Shown: piece by piece, positions 34,002 through 42,685 of the stretch | Layout of the letters: each line of letters starts with the position of its first letter | Position numbering within the stretch: the first letter of the stretch is position 1 | Assembly: GCA_017549025.1 (NCBI GenBank) | Contig: JAFYWB010000042.1 | Coordinates: 1 to 64,000 of the forward strand | Direction: 5' to 3' | From: Treponema sp. | GTDB lineage: Bacteria > Spirochaetota > Spirochaetia > Treponematales > Treponemataceae | Length of the DNA stretch: 64,000 bases | Translations under genes and position numbers: made by a program | Notes under the pieces: model-generated | What the model saw: only the letters and a program-made list of their open reading frames with translations | Told to the model about the DNA's origin: nothing | Databases searched by the model: none

Positions 34002-36137
34002 ATGAATAATATCGGAAGGTTTTCAGTAATTGCACTGTTGATATTTCTTTCTGCAGGAATTTTTTTTCCACAATCTTCCGACCATCGGGAGCGTTCCAAC
34101 CAGCTGTATGATTTTTTTCAGCAGGAAGGATTCACCCCCCAACGGCAGCTATTAGCCAACAGCGATCAATTTCCCTATTCCATTATTCTCGACTTCAATC
34201 AAAAAAATGCTGCTGAAAACAATGAAATTCAACGACTTATTCTGGCCATTTCCCAGGAAACTGCTGAAGAGTGCTTAGATGAAGTGCTGGCATTAGCCAA
34301 ATTAATGGAAAATGCTACCGCTGAAGTAACTTTGACTTTGGCACTTTTAGCAAATGAAAGCTATCCCTTTTCTTCAGCCCTAGAAGCAGTTGATGCTGCT
34401 GGCAGCAAGACACAGGTTTCCGTAGAATCAAGGATTTCACAGGAACGTATGTTTCCAGTAGAAAATCAATGGCATCCAACAGGCTCTCAAATCCTGTTGG
34501 AAAATATTTCCAACCCAGATTCTTGTGCCTTGGTGATGCTGGACGGAACAGCCTCCCAGCTTGATCAGGCCACCGTTGTGTTCGGTAGCGATGGAATTCT
34601 TACGCCCCTGTGGTTGATTCAGCAGGTGCCGCTGCCTGTTTCCCAAGAATTTCTTATTACCTATCGACTAAATCTTGCTGAAGACAACCCTGCCTTAGTT
34701 CCCTTTTTTCGTTCAGGAATGGCTACTGTGGCAATTTCCTTTAATAGCAATGAGCAGGAGCAAACGCAGAAGGTTTTTGCCGCAGTAAAAACCATGACAG
34801 AAAATTTTTCTGTAGACAAAAGTGTTTCTGCTGATAGCCAAAACTACATTGTATTTCATTTTGTAGAAAACATTTGGATTGGCGAGCAATTTTCCATCTT
34901 GGTGTATCTGTTGATTACGGTTTTAGTGCTGGCTATTATCAGTGGTTTTTCTTTTTTAGGCAAAAAGGGAGCTATCCACCGGCAATCCTTTTTTAGAATT
35001 TGGTATCTTATTCCCATTACCATTTTGCTTTCCACCTTTTTTCTGTGGTTAGGGCAGCTGGTGGCAGGAAAATTCGTTGAGATGGTACCAGAAAACACCG
35101 TGGTAATTCTTGGCATAAAAACCCTGTTCTCCTTTGTGGCTGTTTCTCTGCCCTTTATCTTTCACCTTAAATTTCGACTTCCCATTGCCCAATTTGTTTA
35201 TGGCTATCTTTTGACTATTGTCGTGGCCATGAATATCTTTATTTTTGCTTCCATCGACTTAGTGCTTTTGTTCATCTTTGTACTGGAATACATCATCATT
35301 TATTTTAGTCGCCTTGCAAAAAAAATCATTCCCTTGATTATTGCCTCATTGATTATGCTACTGCCCTTTATTCCCTATGCAGTAAACATCCTGGAATATG
35401 CCTCCCAAGATAAACTGCTTCGTCTTGTGCAAACGGGAATCCTAGGAAACATGCTTTATGCCTGTATTCTCATTCCATTTCAGGTTATGTGGCTAAGAAT
35501 CATGGTACGAATCGATATTTTTGGTACCCACCGCCATATTTCTTCTTTGAAAATCGTTCTAGCTACCATTGGAGTTATGGGTATTATGGTAGTCTGCATT
35601 GTGGGAACCTTATTTATTGGCTCCATTATGCTGAATCAAAGTCTTCCAGAAAAAGAATTGAACCAACAAAGTCATTTCTATCAGCTGGTGGATGCACAGG
35701 CTCCAGAACAGCTTCAGGTTTCTATGTCACGAAAAAGCTACCTAGAATTGCAGTCCGTGGAGGTGCAGATTGCTTCCCCTGTACCAATTATCCGTTATGA
35801 AGTACAGGTGCTTTCTGAAAATCAGATTCCTGTGTACGATTCTGCCATGAGCTTTGTTACCGAACAAAATCCTTCTTCCCAGAATTTTTCTCAGGAAAGT
35901 TCTCCCCAGAACTTCCTAGAGGAAGCTCCAGCAGTAGGTGCGACGACCCATTTTTTAATTCCAGATTATCCTACAAATACCACTTCCTTTGAATATACTG
36001 CCGACGCAGATACTCCCCAGAACATTAAGGTTCGGCTGTATCTTGAGGTGGCTCCGTACCAGGTTGCTTTGGTGGAACGAAACTTTTTCTTCCCCGCCCT
36101 GGAGGGAAACTTTCTTGCCCGAGAGGAAACACGCTAA
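34002..36137 (+). CDS. Large membrane protein of unknown function
   Basis: A 711-residue protein. An N-terminal signal or anchor segment (residues 6-24) is followed by about 270 residues of extracytoplasmic sequence. Some eight transmembrane segments cluster between about residues 300 and 540, and a C-terminal beta-rich domain ends in FFFPALEG. I know no family for it. An in-frame ATG at 33993 lies on the -10 box, so the ATG at 34002 is chosen. Its stop overlaps the dinB start (TAATG), an odd pairing with no evident logic. Confidence 0.7.
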   Translation: MNNIGRFSVIALLIFLSAGIFFPQSSDHRERSNQLYDFFQQEGFTPQRQLLANSDQFPYSIILDFNQKNAAENNEIQRLILAISQETAEECLDEVLALAKLMENATAEVTLTLALLANESYPFSSALEAVDAAGSKTQVSVESRISQERMFPVENQWHPTGSQILLENISNPDSCALVMLDGTASQLDQATVVFGSDGILTPLWLIQQVPLPVSQEFLITYRLNLAEDNPALVPFFRSGMATVAISFNSNEQEQTQKVFAAVKTMTENFSVDKSVSADSQNYIVFHFVENIWIGEQFSILVYLLITVLVLAIISGFSFLGKKGAIHRQSFFRIWYLIPITILLSTFFLWLGQLVAGKFVEMVPENTVVILGIKTLFSFVAVSLPFIFHLKFRLPIAQFVYGYLLTIVVAMNIFIFASIDLVLLFIFVLEYIIIYFSRLAKKIIPLIIASLIMLLPFIPYAVNILEYASQDKLLRLVQTGILGNMLYACILIPFQVMWLRIMVRIDIFGTHRHISSLKIVLATIGVMGIMVVCIVGTLFIGSIMLNQSLPEKELNQQSHFYQLVDAQAPEQLQVSMSRKSYLELQSVEVQIASPVPIIRYEVQVLSENQIPVYDSAMSFVTEQNPSSQNFSQESSPQNFLEEAPAVGATTHFLIPDYPTNTTSFEYTADADTPQNIKVRLYLEVAPYQVALVERNFFFPALEGNFLAREETR

Positions 36138-37330
36138 TGTTCCTGCACGTGGACCTTGATGCATTCTTTGCCTCGGTGGAACAGCTGGATAATCCAGATT
36201 TTCTGGGAAAGCCAGTGATAGTGGGAGCTATCCCAGGGCATAAACGTGGGGTTGTGTCCACGGCATCCTACGAGGCCCGAAAATTCGGTGTACATTCTGC
36301 CATGCCCATAGACCAAGCTTATCGCCTGTGTCCCCAGGGAATTTATCTTCCTTCCAACATGAGACGATATCGAGAAAAATCCCACCAAGTCATGGCTATC
36401 TTTGGAGAATTTTCTCCTGATGTGCAGCAAATGTCCATTGATGAAACCTTTATTGATTTAACTGGTACCCAGCGATTGTTTGGGCCTCCAGAGGAAACAG
36501 CCCAGCTGGTAAAAAAACGGGTGCTTGAAGCAACAGGCTTAACTGTTTCTGTGGGACTTGCCAGCAATCGCTATGTGGCAAAGATTGCCTCCGGCATGTC
36601 AAAACCAGATGGGTTCTTTTACGTACCAATAGGACAGGAACAGGCCTTTATGGAAAGCCTTCCTTTGAAAAAGGTATGGGGAGTGGGAGAAAAAACCTTG
36701 GCAAAGCTCTATTCCCATGGAATCCACACCGTACAGGATGCTTTGAAAACTCCACTGTCTGTTTTAGAAGGCTTTTTAGGAGAAGCCAGCGGACAGTTTT
36801 TTTACAAGGCCGTTCGGGGCATGGAGGCTGCCACCTTTCGTGAAGCACCTCACTCCCGTTCCATCAGTGCAGAAAACACCTACGAGGAAAATCTCACAGA
36901 TAGATACACTATTGGTACAGCGCTTATGGATCTTTCTCAAAACGTTATGTTTCGCCTCATGAAGGAGGACTGGAAAAGTAAGACGGTTTGTATAAAAATC
37001 CGTTACTACGATTTTACCACCACCTCCATTCAGGAAACCTCCCAGCGATATATTGCTTCTGCAGAAGACCTTTTTCAGCGGGCCACAGAGCTTTTTGACA
37101 AACGGTATAACGGAAGAGGAATACGTCTTTTAGGAATTGGTGCCATGAACCTGGAACCAGGCCAAGAGCTGGTGCAGCAGGACTTGTTTGATTTTGGACA
37201 GGAACGACAGCACAAGCTAGAAGAAGTGGTGCTCCAGCTAAAAACAAAGAATCCAGATCTCCCCATTACAAAGGCCCGCCTTTTAAGCAAAAGCGCCAAA
37301 GCAAATGCTTCTGAAAAGGGTGAAGATTAA
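36137..37330 (+). CDS. dinB: DNA polymerase IV (Y family)
   Basis: A 397-residue translesion polymerase. The first catalytic block HVDLDAFFASVEQ and the second, SIDETFIDLT, supply the metal-binding acids. Helix-hairpin-helix residues (VWGVGEKT) and a little-finger domain follow. The C-terminal part contains a possible clamp-binding motif QQDLFDF near residue 352. It is translationally coupled to the membrane protein gene upstream. No SOS-type operator is visible. Confidence 0.94.
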   Translation: MFLHVDLDAFFASVEQLDNPDFLGKPVIVGAIPGHKRGVVSTASYEARKFGVHSAMPIDQAYRLCPQGIYLPSNMRRYREKSHQVMAIFGEFSPDVQQMSIDETFIDLTGTQRLFGPPEETAQLVKKRVLEATGLTVSVGLASNRYVAKIASGMSKPDGFFYVPIGQEQAFMESLPLKKVWGVGEKTLAKLYSHGIHTVQDALKTPLSVLEGFLGEASGQFFYKAVRGMEAATFREAPHSRSISAENTYEENLTDRYTIGTALMDLSQNVMFRLMKEDWKSKTVCIKIRYYDFTTTSIQETSQRYIASAEDLFQRATELFDKRYNGRGIRLLGIGAMNLEPGQELVQQDLFDFGQERQHKLEEVVLQLKTKNPDLPITKARLLSKSAKANASEKGED

Positions 37331-37373
37331 CTAAAAAAAGTTGAAAAAAAATTAAAAAAAATATTTTTTGCTA

Positions 37374-37402
37374 TTGACATATTTTGTTATATTCGCTAAT
37401 AT
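37374..37402 (+). promoter_or_regulatory. Promoter of tRNA-Gln/tRNA-Glu
   Basis: TTGACA (37374-37379), a 17-bp spacer and TAATAT (37397-37402). The start would fall shortly before tRNA-Gln. Confidence 0.85.
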
Positions 37403-37417
37403 ACTCTTACATTGCAT

Positions 37418-37488
37418 TCCCCGATTGTGTAATGGTAGCACCTCAGATTCTGGTTCTGATTGTGGGGGTTCGAGTCCTCCTTGGGGAA
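37418..37488 (+). tRNA. tRNA-Gln (CTG anticodon)
   Basis: A 71-nt cloverleaf: acceptor TCCCCGA/TTGGGGA with one G-U pair, anticodon stem TCAGA/TCTGA around TTCTGGT (anticodon CTG), T loop TTCGAGT, discriminator A. CCA is not encoded. Confidence 0.94.
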
Positions 37489-37518
37489 ATAAAACACGAA
37501 AAAATCGTGGATTCTTTG

Positions 37519-37589
37519 GTCCCTTCGTCTATCGGTTAGGACAAAAGATTCTCAATCTTTAAAGAGGGGTTCGATTCCCCTAGGGACTG
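37519..37589 (+). tRNA. tRNA-Glu (CTC anticodon)
   Basis: A 71-nt cloverleaf: acceptor GGTCCCT/AGGGACT, anticodon stem AAAGA/TCTTT around TTCTCAA (anticodon CTC), T arm GGGG-TTCGATT-CCCC, discriminator G. It is 30 nt after tRNA-Gln and cotranscribed with it. Confidence 0.94.
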
Positions 37590-37591
37590 TG

Positions 37592-37616
37592 AGGCTTGGT
37601 TTTCCAAGCCTTTTTT
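37592..37616 (+). terminator. Terminator after tRNA-Glu
   Basis: AGGCTTGG pairs with CCAAGCCT across a TTTT loop, followed by a T-run. Confidence 0.93.
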
Positions 37617-37619
37617 ATT

Positions 37620-37697
37620 GCGGTTCTACAATTTTGGGAAAACCGTAACAAAGGCGAGTCAAGGGTTTAAGCGAAGCGTCCCTTGACCAACTGTATT
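37620..37697 (-). repeat. 78-bp hairpin repeat, copy 3 (inverted)
   Basis: It matches the reverse complement of copy 1 at 74 of 78 positions over the whole unit, with no length change. It follows the tRNA-Glu terminator, just as the other copies follow the tRNA-Lys terminator. Confidence 0.95.
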
Positions 37698-37744
37698 TTT
37701 AAATCTTTATAGCTACTGTATTTAACTCAATACAACATTGCCCC

Positions 37745-37773
37745 TTCTCAACTCCGCAACAATCAGCTATACT
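37745..37773 (+). promoter_or_regulatory. yaaA promoter, leaderless type
   Basis: A weak -35 TTCTCA (37745-37750), a 17-bp spacer and -10 TATACT (37768-37773) end 7 nt before the ATG. No Shine-Dalgarno sequence is present. An inverted repeat TGTATT-N6-AATACA (37717-37734) lies upstream. Confidence 0.6.
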
Positions 37774-37780
37774 TGTTTCC

Positions 37781-38521
37781 ATGAAGGTCATTATTTCCCC
37801 AGCAAAAAATATGAGTACCAAGGCAGATGCATTAGAGCCAAAGGAAGATCCTGTCTTTATTCAACAGGCACAAAAATTGGTGGACTATCTAAAATCTCTT
37901 TCCTTTGAGCAGTTAAAAACACTTTTAGCCTGCAACCAGAATCTTGCCCAGCTTAATTACCAGCGGTACCAGACCATGGACTTACATTCAGGAACAAATC
38001 CTGCCTTGGTGTCCTACGAGGGAATTCAATATCAATATATGGCGCCACGAGTTTTTACCTACGAATACTTTGATTATGCTCAAAAGCATGTGCGGATTCT
38101 TTCTGGACTCTATGGTATTTTACGACCTTTTGATGCCATCGTTCCCTATCGGCTAGAAATGCAGGCTAAATTGAAAACAGATTTTTGTAAGAATCTCTAC
38201 GATTTTTGGGGAGAAAGCCTGTATCAGGAACTGACAAAGGATTCAAAAATTATCATCAATCTTGCTTCCGATGAATACAGCAAAGCCGTAAAGAAATATG
38301 TGCAGCCAACTGATAGCTTCATTACCTGCCGTTTTTGCGAGCAGACAGAAGGCAAGCTGGTGGAAAAGGGCGTGTACGTAAAGATGGCTCGTGGAGAAAT
38401 GGTTCGTTTTATGGCGGAGCAAAATGTGCAGGAGCCAGAGGCCATGAAGCAGTTTACCGGCTTGGGCTACGGGTTTAGTCAGGAGCATTCCACAGAAGAC
38501 CTATTCACCTTTGTGCGCTAA
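37781..38521 (+). CDS. yaaA: YaaA family protein (peroxide stress, DUF328)
   Basis: A 246-residue cytoplasmic protein. The N-terminus MKVIISPAKNMS and the blocks ILSGLYGILRPFD, INLASDEYSKAV and MARGEMVRFM are characteristic of the family. In E. coli, YaaA lowers free intracellular iron and limits damage from hydrogen peroxide. Length is normal. It is monocistronic, with its own short promoter and about 80 bp to the next gene. Confidence 0.93.
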   Translation: MKVIISPAKNMSTKADALEPKEDPVFIQQAQKLVDYLKSLSFEQLKTLLACNQNLAQLNYQRYQTMDLHSGTNPALVSYEGIQYQYMAPRVFTYEYFDYAQKHVRILSGLYGILRPFDAIVPYRLEMQAKLKTDFCKNLYDFWGESLYQELTKDSKIIINLASDEYSKAVKKYVQPTDSFITCRFCEQTEGKLVEKGVYVKMARGEMVRFMAEQNVQEPEAMKQFTGLGYGFSQEHSTEDLFTFVR

Positions 38522-38567
38522 AAAACTGAAACAGCTTCAGAAAGCTCCATGGAGTATTCTCTATGAC

Positions 38568-38597
38568 TTGTATATAAAATTGTTTTTTTGATATAGT
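38568..38597 (+). promoter_or_regulatory. Promoter of the RNase II-type gene, leaderless type
   Basis: TTGTAT (38568-38573), an 18-bp spacer and TATAGT (38592-38597) end 6 nt before the ATG at 38604. No Shine-Dalgarno sequence is present. Confidence 0.62.
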
Positions 38598-38603
38598 AGC
38601 CTC

Positions 38604-40517
38604 ATGATTGCTACTCATGCTTTGGTGCTGTACAAAGGTCAGCCAGCCCTGGTTCAAGAGGAGTCAGGGGGAAAATATACTATCATTTATTGTTCAAGTC
38701 TTCCTTCAGCAGGAGGAAAGCCAGCTCAATTTGCCACTCAAAAGGTTCGAGATAAGGATATTTCCGTCCTTTTTGACAAAACTGATGGCAACAAGGGCCT
38801 TCTTCCTTCCCTTTTATCATCAGAATTGCAGGATGATGCTTGCAAGGAATTAGTGGAACCGCTGTACGAGCTTTTGATAGAAGAGGATGATGCTTTTTCA
38901 ACGGCAACCTCCTTTGCTGACCTGTGCGATTACGGTGGCATGACAACAGCAGAGCAGTGCTGGAAGCTGTACAAGGCATTGAAATCAAGCTTTTTCTTTC
39001 AGCAGCAGGGTGAAATGCTTCAATTCATTCCTCGTCCACAGGAGGAGATTACCAAGCTTTTAGAAAAAAGCCTAGCAAAGGAGCGAGAAGAAGAGCTCCG
39101 TGGTGCCTTTATCCAGCGGCTTAAAAATCGTCAACTGGAGCTTCCCGGTGACTACCAGTTGATGCAGGATGTGGAAGCCCTCGCTCTTGGAAAAACAGAA
39201 AAATCCCGCACAATGAAGGAAGCTGGTCTTACTGAAACACCAGAAAAAGCCCATAAATTGCTACTGGACACAGGAGTGTGGTCCATCCACAAAAATCCCT
39301 ATCCTGCCCGCTGGGGCCTTTCCATGCAGTCTGCCACGGAGCAGCTGGCCAGTCCTCCACAGGAAGAGCGACTGGTGCTTGATCAGGTTGCCTACGCCAT
39401 AGACAATGCCTGGAGTGCAGACCCCGACGATGCCATTGCCTACGACGGAAGCTTTGTGTGGGTGCACATTGCAGACCCAGCTTCCAGTGTTTTGCCAGAC
39501 ACACCCATCGATGTTTCTGCCCGTCACCGTGGCTCCACCTTGTATATTCCAGAAGGTGCTGCTCGAATGTTGGCAGAGGAGTCCTTGGAGGACTACGCCT
39601 TGGGCTTAGCAGAGGAGTCTGGGGGATTATCACGAGCTCTTTCCTTTAAGATTCAGCTGGATGAGTCTGGAGCAATCCTTGGCTGCGATGTACTGAAAAC
39701 TCAAGTGAAGGTGCAACGCTTTACCTATCAACAGGTGGATGAACAAAAGGATTCTACTGAATTTGCCCCTCTCTTTGCCATTGCCAAACGAAATGAGCAG
39801 CGTCGTTTGAATAACGGTGCTGTCGCTATCACACTGCCAGAGGTTCACATTTCTGTGAATGGAGAACAGGTGGATATTCATCCCAGCACTCACTGGGAAT
39901 CTGGAGACTTGGTGCGGGAGTTCATGTTGTTGGCAGGAGAGGCTGCGGCAAAGTTTGCCTTCAAAAACAACATTCCCTTCCCCTTTGTAAGCCAGGAATC
40001 ACCAGATCTTCCTGCCGACCCACCTCCAGGTTTGGCAGGACAATACAGACTGCGCCGTTGTATGAGAAGCAGAAGCGTTGGCATTACTCCCATGCAGCAC
40101 GCTGGTCTTGGACTGGGAATGTACAGCCAGGTTACTAGTCCCCTACGACGATACAGCGATTTAGTTGCCCATCAGCAGCTACGAGCATTTATCGATGGAC
40201 GCCCCTTGCTAGACAAGGACAAGGTACTGGAGCGAATTTCTGCAGGAGATGCTGCTGCCAGTGCCGCCGTTCGGGCTGAGCGTAACAGCAATCTCCACTG
40301 GATTTTAGTGTATCTCACCATGAATCCTCAGTGGACAGGAGAGGCTGTAGTGGTAGAAATCCGAGGAAAGCAGGCTTATTGTCTCATACCAAGCCTAGCC
40401 CAGGAAACCTTACTTACCCCAACGACAACCGTGGAGCTGAACCAAGTCTTGCAGGTAAAGGCAGGCAACATCAATATTCCTGCACTGTCTGTTACCTTTC
40501 AAGAAGTTTCACAATAG
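38604..40517 (+). CDS. RNase II/RNB-family exoribonuclease
   Basis: A 637-residue 3'-5' exoribonuclease. The catalytic RNB domain starts near residue 255; AYAIDNAWSADPDDAIAYD holds the metal-binding aspartates. VTSPLRRYSDLVAHQQL is the conserved late RNB block. The N-terminal region (about 250 residues) does not look like classical cold-shock domains, and the C-terminal S1-like domain is short. This fits the RNase II side of the family better than RNase R. It is predicted to be translated from a leaderless mRNA. Confidence 0.88.
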   Translation: MIATHALVLYKGQPALVQEESGGKYTIIYCSSLPSAGGKPAQFATQKVRDKDISVLFDKTDGNKGLLPSLLSSELQDDACKELVEPLYELLIEEDDAFSTATSFADLCDYGGMTTAEQCWKLYKALKSSFFFQQQGEMLQFIPRPQEEITKLLEKSLAKEREEELRGAFIQRLKNRQLELPGDYQLMQDVEALALGKTEKSRTMKEAGLTETPEKAHKLLLDTGVWSIHKNPYPARWGLSMQSATEQLASPPQEERLVLDQVAYAIDNAWSADPDDAIAYDGSFVWVHIADPASSVLPDTPIDVSARHRGSTLYIPEGAARMLAEESLEDYALGLAEESGGLSRALSFKIQLDESGAILGCDVLKTQVKVQRFTYQQVDEQKDSTEFAPLFAIAKRNEQRRLNNGAVAITLPEVHISVNGEQVDIHPSTHWESGDLVREFMLLAGEAAAKFAFKNNIPFPFVSQESPDLPADPPPGLAGQYRLRRCMRSRSVGITPMQHAGLGLGMYSQVTSPLRRYSDLVAHQQLRAFIDGRPLLDKDKVLERISAGDAAASAAVRAERNSNLHWILVYLTMNPQWTGEAVVVEIRGKQAYCLIPSLAQETLLTPTTTVELNQVLQVKAGNINIPALSVTFQEVSQ

Positions 40518-40537
40518 TTCTCAATATTCCTCATTTT

Positions 40538-40566
40538 TTGGGTTTTCAAGAACTTGAAACTATGAT
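40538..40566 (+). promoter_or_regulatory. Promoter of the radical SAM/ABC importer operon with embedded palindrome
   Basis: TTGGGT (40538-40543), a 17-bp spacer and TATGAT (40561-40566). Nearly the whole spacer is TTTCAAG-AA-CTTGAAA (40544-40559), a perfect inverted repeat with 7-bp arms, so a dimeric repressor bound there would block polymerase. The leader is about 60 nt. Confidence 0.6.
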
Positions 40567-40635
40567 AAAATTGTAACAATTACATTTTTGAGCCTAAGTC
40601 AAGGGACAAAAATAAAACATATAAAGAGGTTTAAG

Positions 40636-41643
40636 ATGATTGTATCTTGGATGACCACCAATAAGTGCAATTTGAAGTGCAGCCACTGCTATCAGAATGC
40701 AGGTCCTGCAAAGGAACAGGAATTGACCACAGCAGAGGGCAAGAAGCTCATTGACGAGATTGCTCGTGCAGGTTTTAAGGTAATGATTTTTAGCGGTGGA
40801 GAACCCTTGCTCCGTCCTGATATTTACGAGCTGGTAGCTTACGCTGCTTCCAAAGGCTTGCGTCCTGTATTTGGTACCAATGGAATGATGATTACAAAGG
40901 AAGTTGCCCAAAAACTGAAGGATGCTGGTGCTCAGGCCATGGGAATTAGCCTTGACAGCCTTGATGAAGCCAAGCACAACAAATTCCGTGGTCTCCCTGA
41001 TGCCTACTCTAAGACAATTCAAGGTATGAAAAACTGCCGTGAAGTGGGCCTTCCCTTCCAGATTCACACCACCGTTATGGACTGGAACAAGGAAGAGGTT
41101 TGCGATGTTATTGACTTTGCCGTAGAAATGGGAGCTATTGCGTCCTACCTTTTCTTCCTGATTCCCGTGGGACGTGGTGTATTTATTGAGCAGAACGCAG
41201 TGGAAGTTCAAGAATACGAAGAATTGCTGAAGAAAATCATGGCAAAGCAGAAGGAAGTACCTATTTCCATTAAGCCCACCTGTGCTCCTCAGTTCACCCG
41301 TGTAGCAATACAAATGGACATCGAGCTTAACGAACGATTTACCAGAGGCTGCTTGGCAGGACTCACCTACTGCATTATCAGCCCCACTGGTGCTGTTCGT
41401 CCCTGTGCCTACATGGTAGAGGAAGCTGGAAACGTTCACGAAACGCCTTTTGATGAGATTTGGAAGGAAAGCCAAGTGTTCAAGACCCTGAGAACCAAGC
41501 ACTACGAGGGAACCTGCGGTACCTGTGATTACAATAATATTTGCGGTGGTTGCCGTGCCCGTTCAGCCTACTATCATGATGGAAATATCTTGGCAGAAGA
41601 TACCTATTGTGCCTACGGTCTCAGCAGACGACAGCAGGCATAA
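40636..41643 (+). CDS. Radical SAM/SPASM enzyme, related to tetrapyrrole-modifying enzymes
   Basis: A 335-residue enzyme. CxxxCxxC (CNLKCSHC) near residues 12-19 binds the radical SAM cluster, followed by SGGEPLLR. The C-terminal SPASM-like region contains CGTCDYNNICGGCRARS and a final Cys (TYCAYG). Together with TCAPQF and RPCAYM these resemble the AhbC/AhbD/NirJ group, which alters heme or siroheme precursors. The frame opens at 40588, but the ATG at 40636 follows AGAGG and starts the conserved domain. It leads an operon for a ferric/heme/cobalamin-type ABC importer. An action on the imported ligand is inference. Confidence 0.8.
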   Translation: MIVSWMTTNKCNLKCSHCYQNAGPAKEQELTTAEGKKLIDEIARAGFKVMIFSGGEPLLRPDIYELVAYAASKGLRPVFGTNGMMITKEVAQKLKDAGAQAMGISLDSLDEAKHNKFRGLPDAYSKTIQGMKNCREVGLPFQIHTTVMDWNKEEVCDVIDFAVEMGAIASYLFFLIPVGRGVFIEQNAVEVQEYEELLKKIMAKQKEVPISIKPTCAPQFTRVAIQMDIELNERFTRGCLAGLTYCIISPTGAVRPCAYMVEEAGNVHETPFDEIWKESQVFKTLRTKHYEGTCGTCDYNNICGGCRARSAYYHDGNILAEDTYCAYGLSRRQQA

Positions 41644-41658
41644 AGCTTGGAGAAGCAA

Positions 41659-42684
41659 ATGAGTTCAACAGAAAAGAAAAAATGTCCCCTTTCTCCAAAA
41701 ACGAGAAAATTTCTTGTTTGCCTCGGCATCTTGCTTATTGTGGCAGGCATCTATACCTTCACCACAGGCAAAAAAGCTAAGGTTGACGGAGAAGTAGCTT
41801 CATCTCAAGCTGCACCAGAGTTAATTACCTTTACTGATGCCCTAGGTCAGGAATTATCCTTGCCTCGGCCAAAGCGTGTTGTTTCTCTCATGGGAAGCTT
41901 TACCGAAATCTGGCTTTTAGCTGGTGGACGTGACACATTGGTGGGAACTGCCGTGGATACTCAGGACAAGCGGGATTTGGGACTTCCAGAAACTGTGGTA
42001 AATGTGGGAACATACCAGTCTCCCAACCTGGAAGCTATCCTGGCTCAGGCTCCCGATCTGGTGCTTTTGTCATCAGAGACAGTTCGTACAGACAACCACG
42101 TGGCTTTTAAGAATAGCCTTGCTGCCGCTGGAATTCCTGCAGCCTATTTCAGTGTAACCCACTTTGAGGATTACCTAAAGATGCTGGAAATTTGCTGTCA
42201 GCTTACAGGCAATCAGCAGGCTTATACCGAGAAGGGGGAAAATGTAGCTACCCAAATCCAGCAGGTTCTTGATCAGTACCAGCTGGAAAGTCAACCCACA
42301 GCCCTTTTGATGATTACCTATTCTGGGGGAATTAGACCTCAGGCCTCCACCACCATGACTGGTGGTATGCTGGCTCAGCTGGGCTGCAAAAACATCATCG
42401 ATGACTATCCCAGCCTCCTGAAGGATTTCAGCATGGAAAAGGTTATGGAGATTGACCCTGACTACATCTTTGTCATTCCTATGGGATACAGCGATGAGGA
42501 GGCATTGCGTGCTTTGACCACCAGCGTAGAGGAAAATCCAGCTTGGAACGTACTGACTGCAGTAAAGAACAAGCGATATCATCCCCTGCCCCCAGAAAAA
42601 TTCATGTTCAAGCCCAACGAACGCTGGGCAGAAAGCTATCGCTATCTGGGAGAATACTTCCAGAATAACCCTGTAAACAAGTAA
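41659..42684 (+). CDS. Substrate-binding protein of an iron/tetrapyrrole ABC importer
   Basis: A 341-residue periplasmic-binding protein of the BtuF/FepB/FecB cluster. It starts LITFTDALGQELSLPRPKRVVSL after an N-terminal hydrophobic segment (about residues 20-35). That segment lacks a lipobox at its end, so the protein is probably anchored by an uncleaved helix or released. The C-terminal half contains KDFSMEKVMEIDPDYIFVI, typical of the fold. The ATG at 41659 has TTGGAGAAG before it; an in-frame TTG at 41647 does not. Candidate ligands are ferric siderophores, heme or corrinoids. Confidence 0.87.
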   Translation: MSSTEKKKCPLSPKTRKFLVCLGILLIVAGIYTFTTGKKAKVDGEVASSQAAPELITFTDALGQELSLPRPKRVVSLMGSFTEIWLLAGGRDTLVGTAVDTQDKRDLGLPETVVNVGTYQSPNLEAILAQAPDLVLLSSETVRTDNHVAFKNSLAAAGIPAAYFSVTHFEDYLKMLEICCQLTGNQQAYTEKGENVATQIQQVLDQYQLESQPTALLMITYSGGIRPQASTTMTGGMLAQLGCKNIIDDYPSLLKDFSMEKVMEIDPDYIFVIPMGYSDEEALRALTTSVEENPAWNVLTAVKNKRYHPLPPEKFMFKPNERWAESYRYLGEYFQNNPVNK

Positions 42685-42685
42685 G

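Noticed and set aside
37368-37562. 64-residue frame over the tRNA-Gln/tRNA-Glu region
   Set aside because: It runs through two clear tRNA genes.
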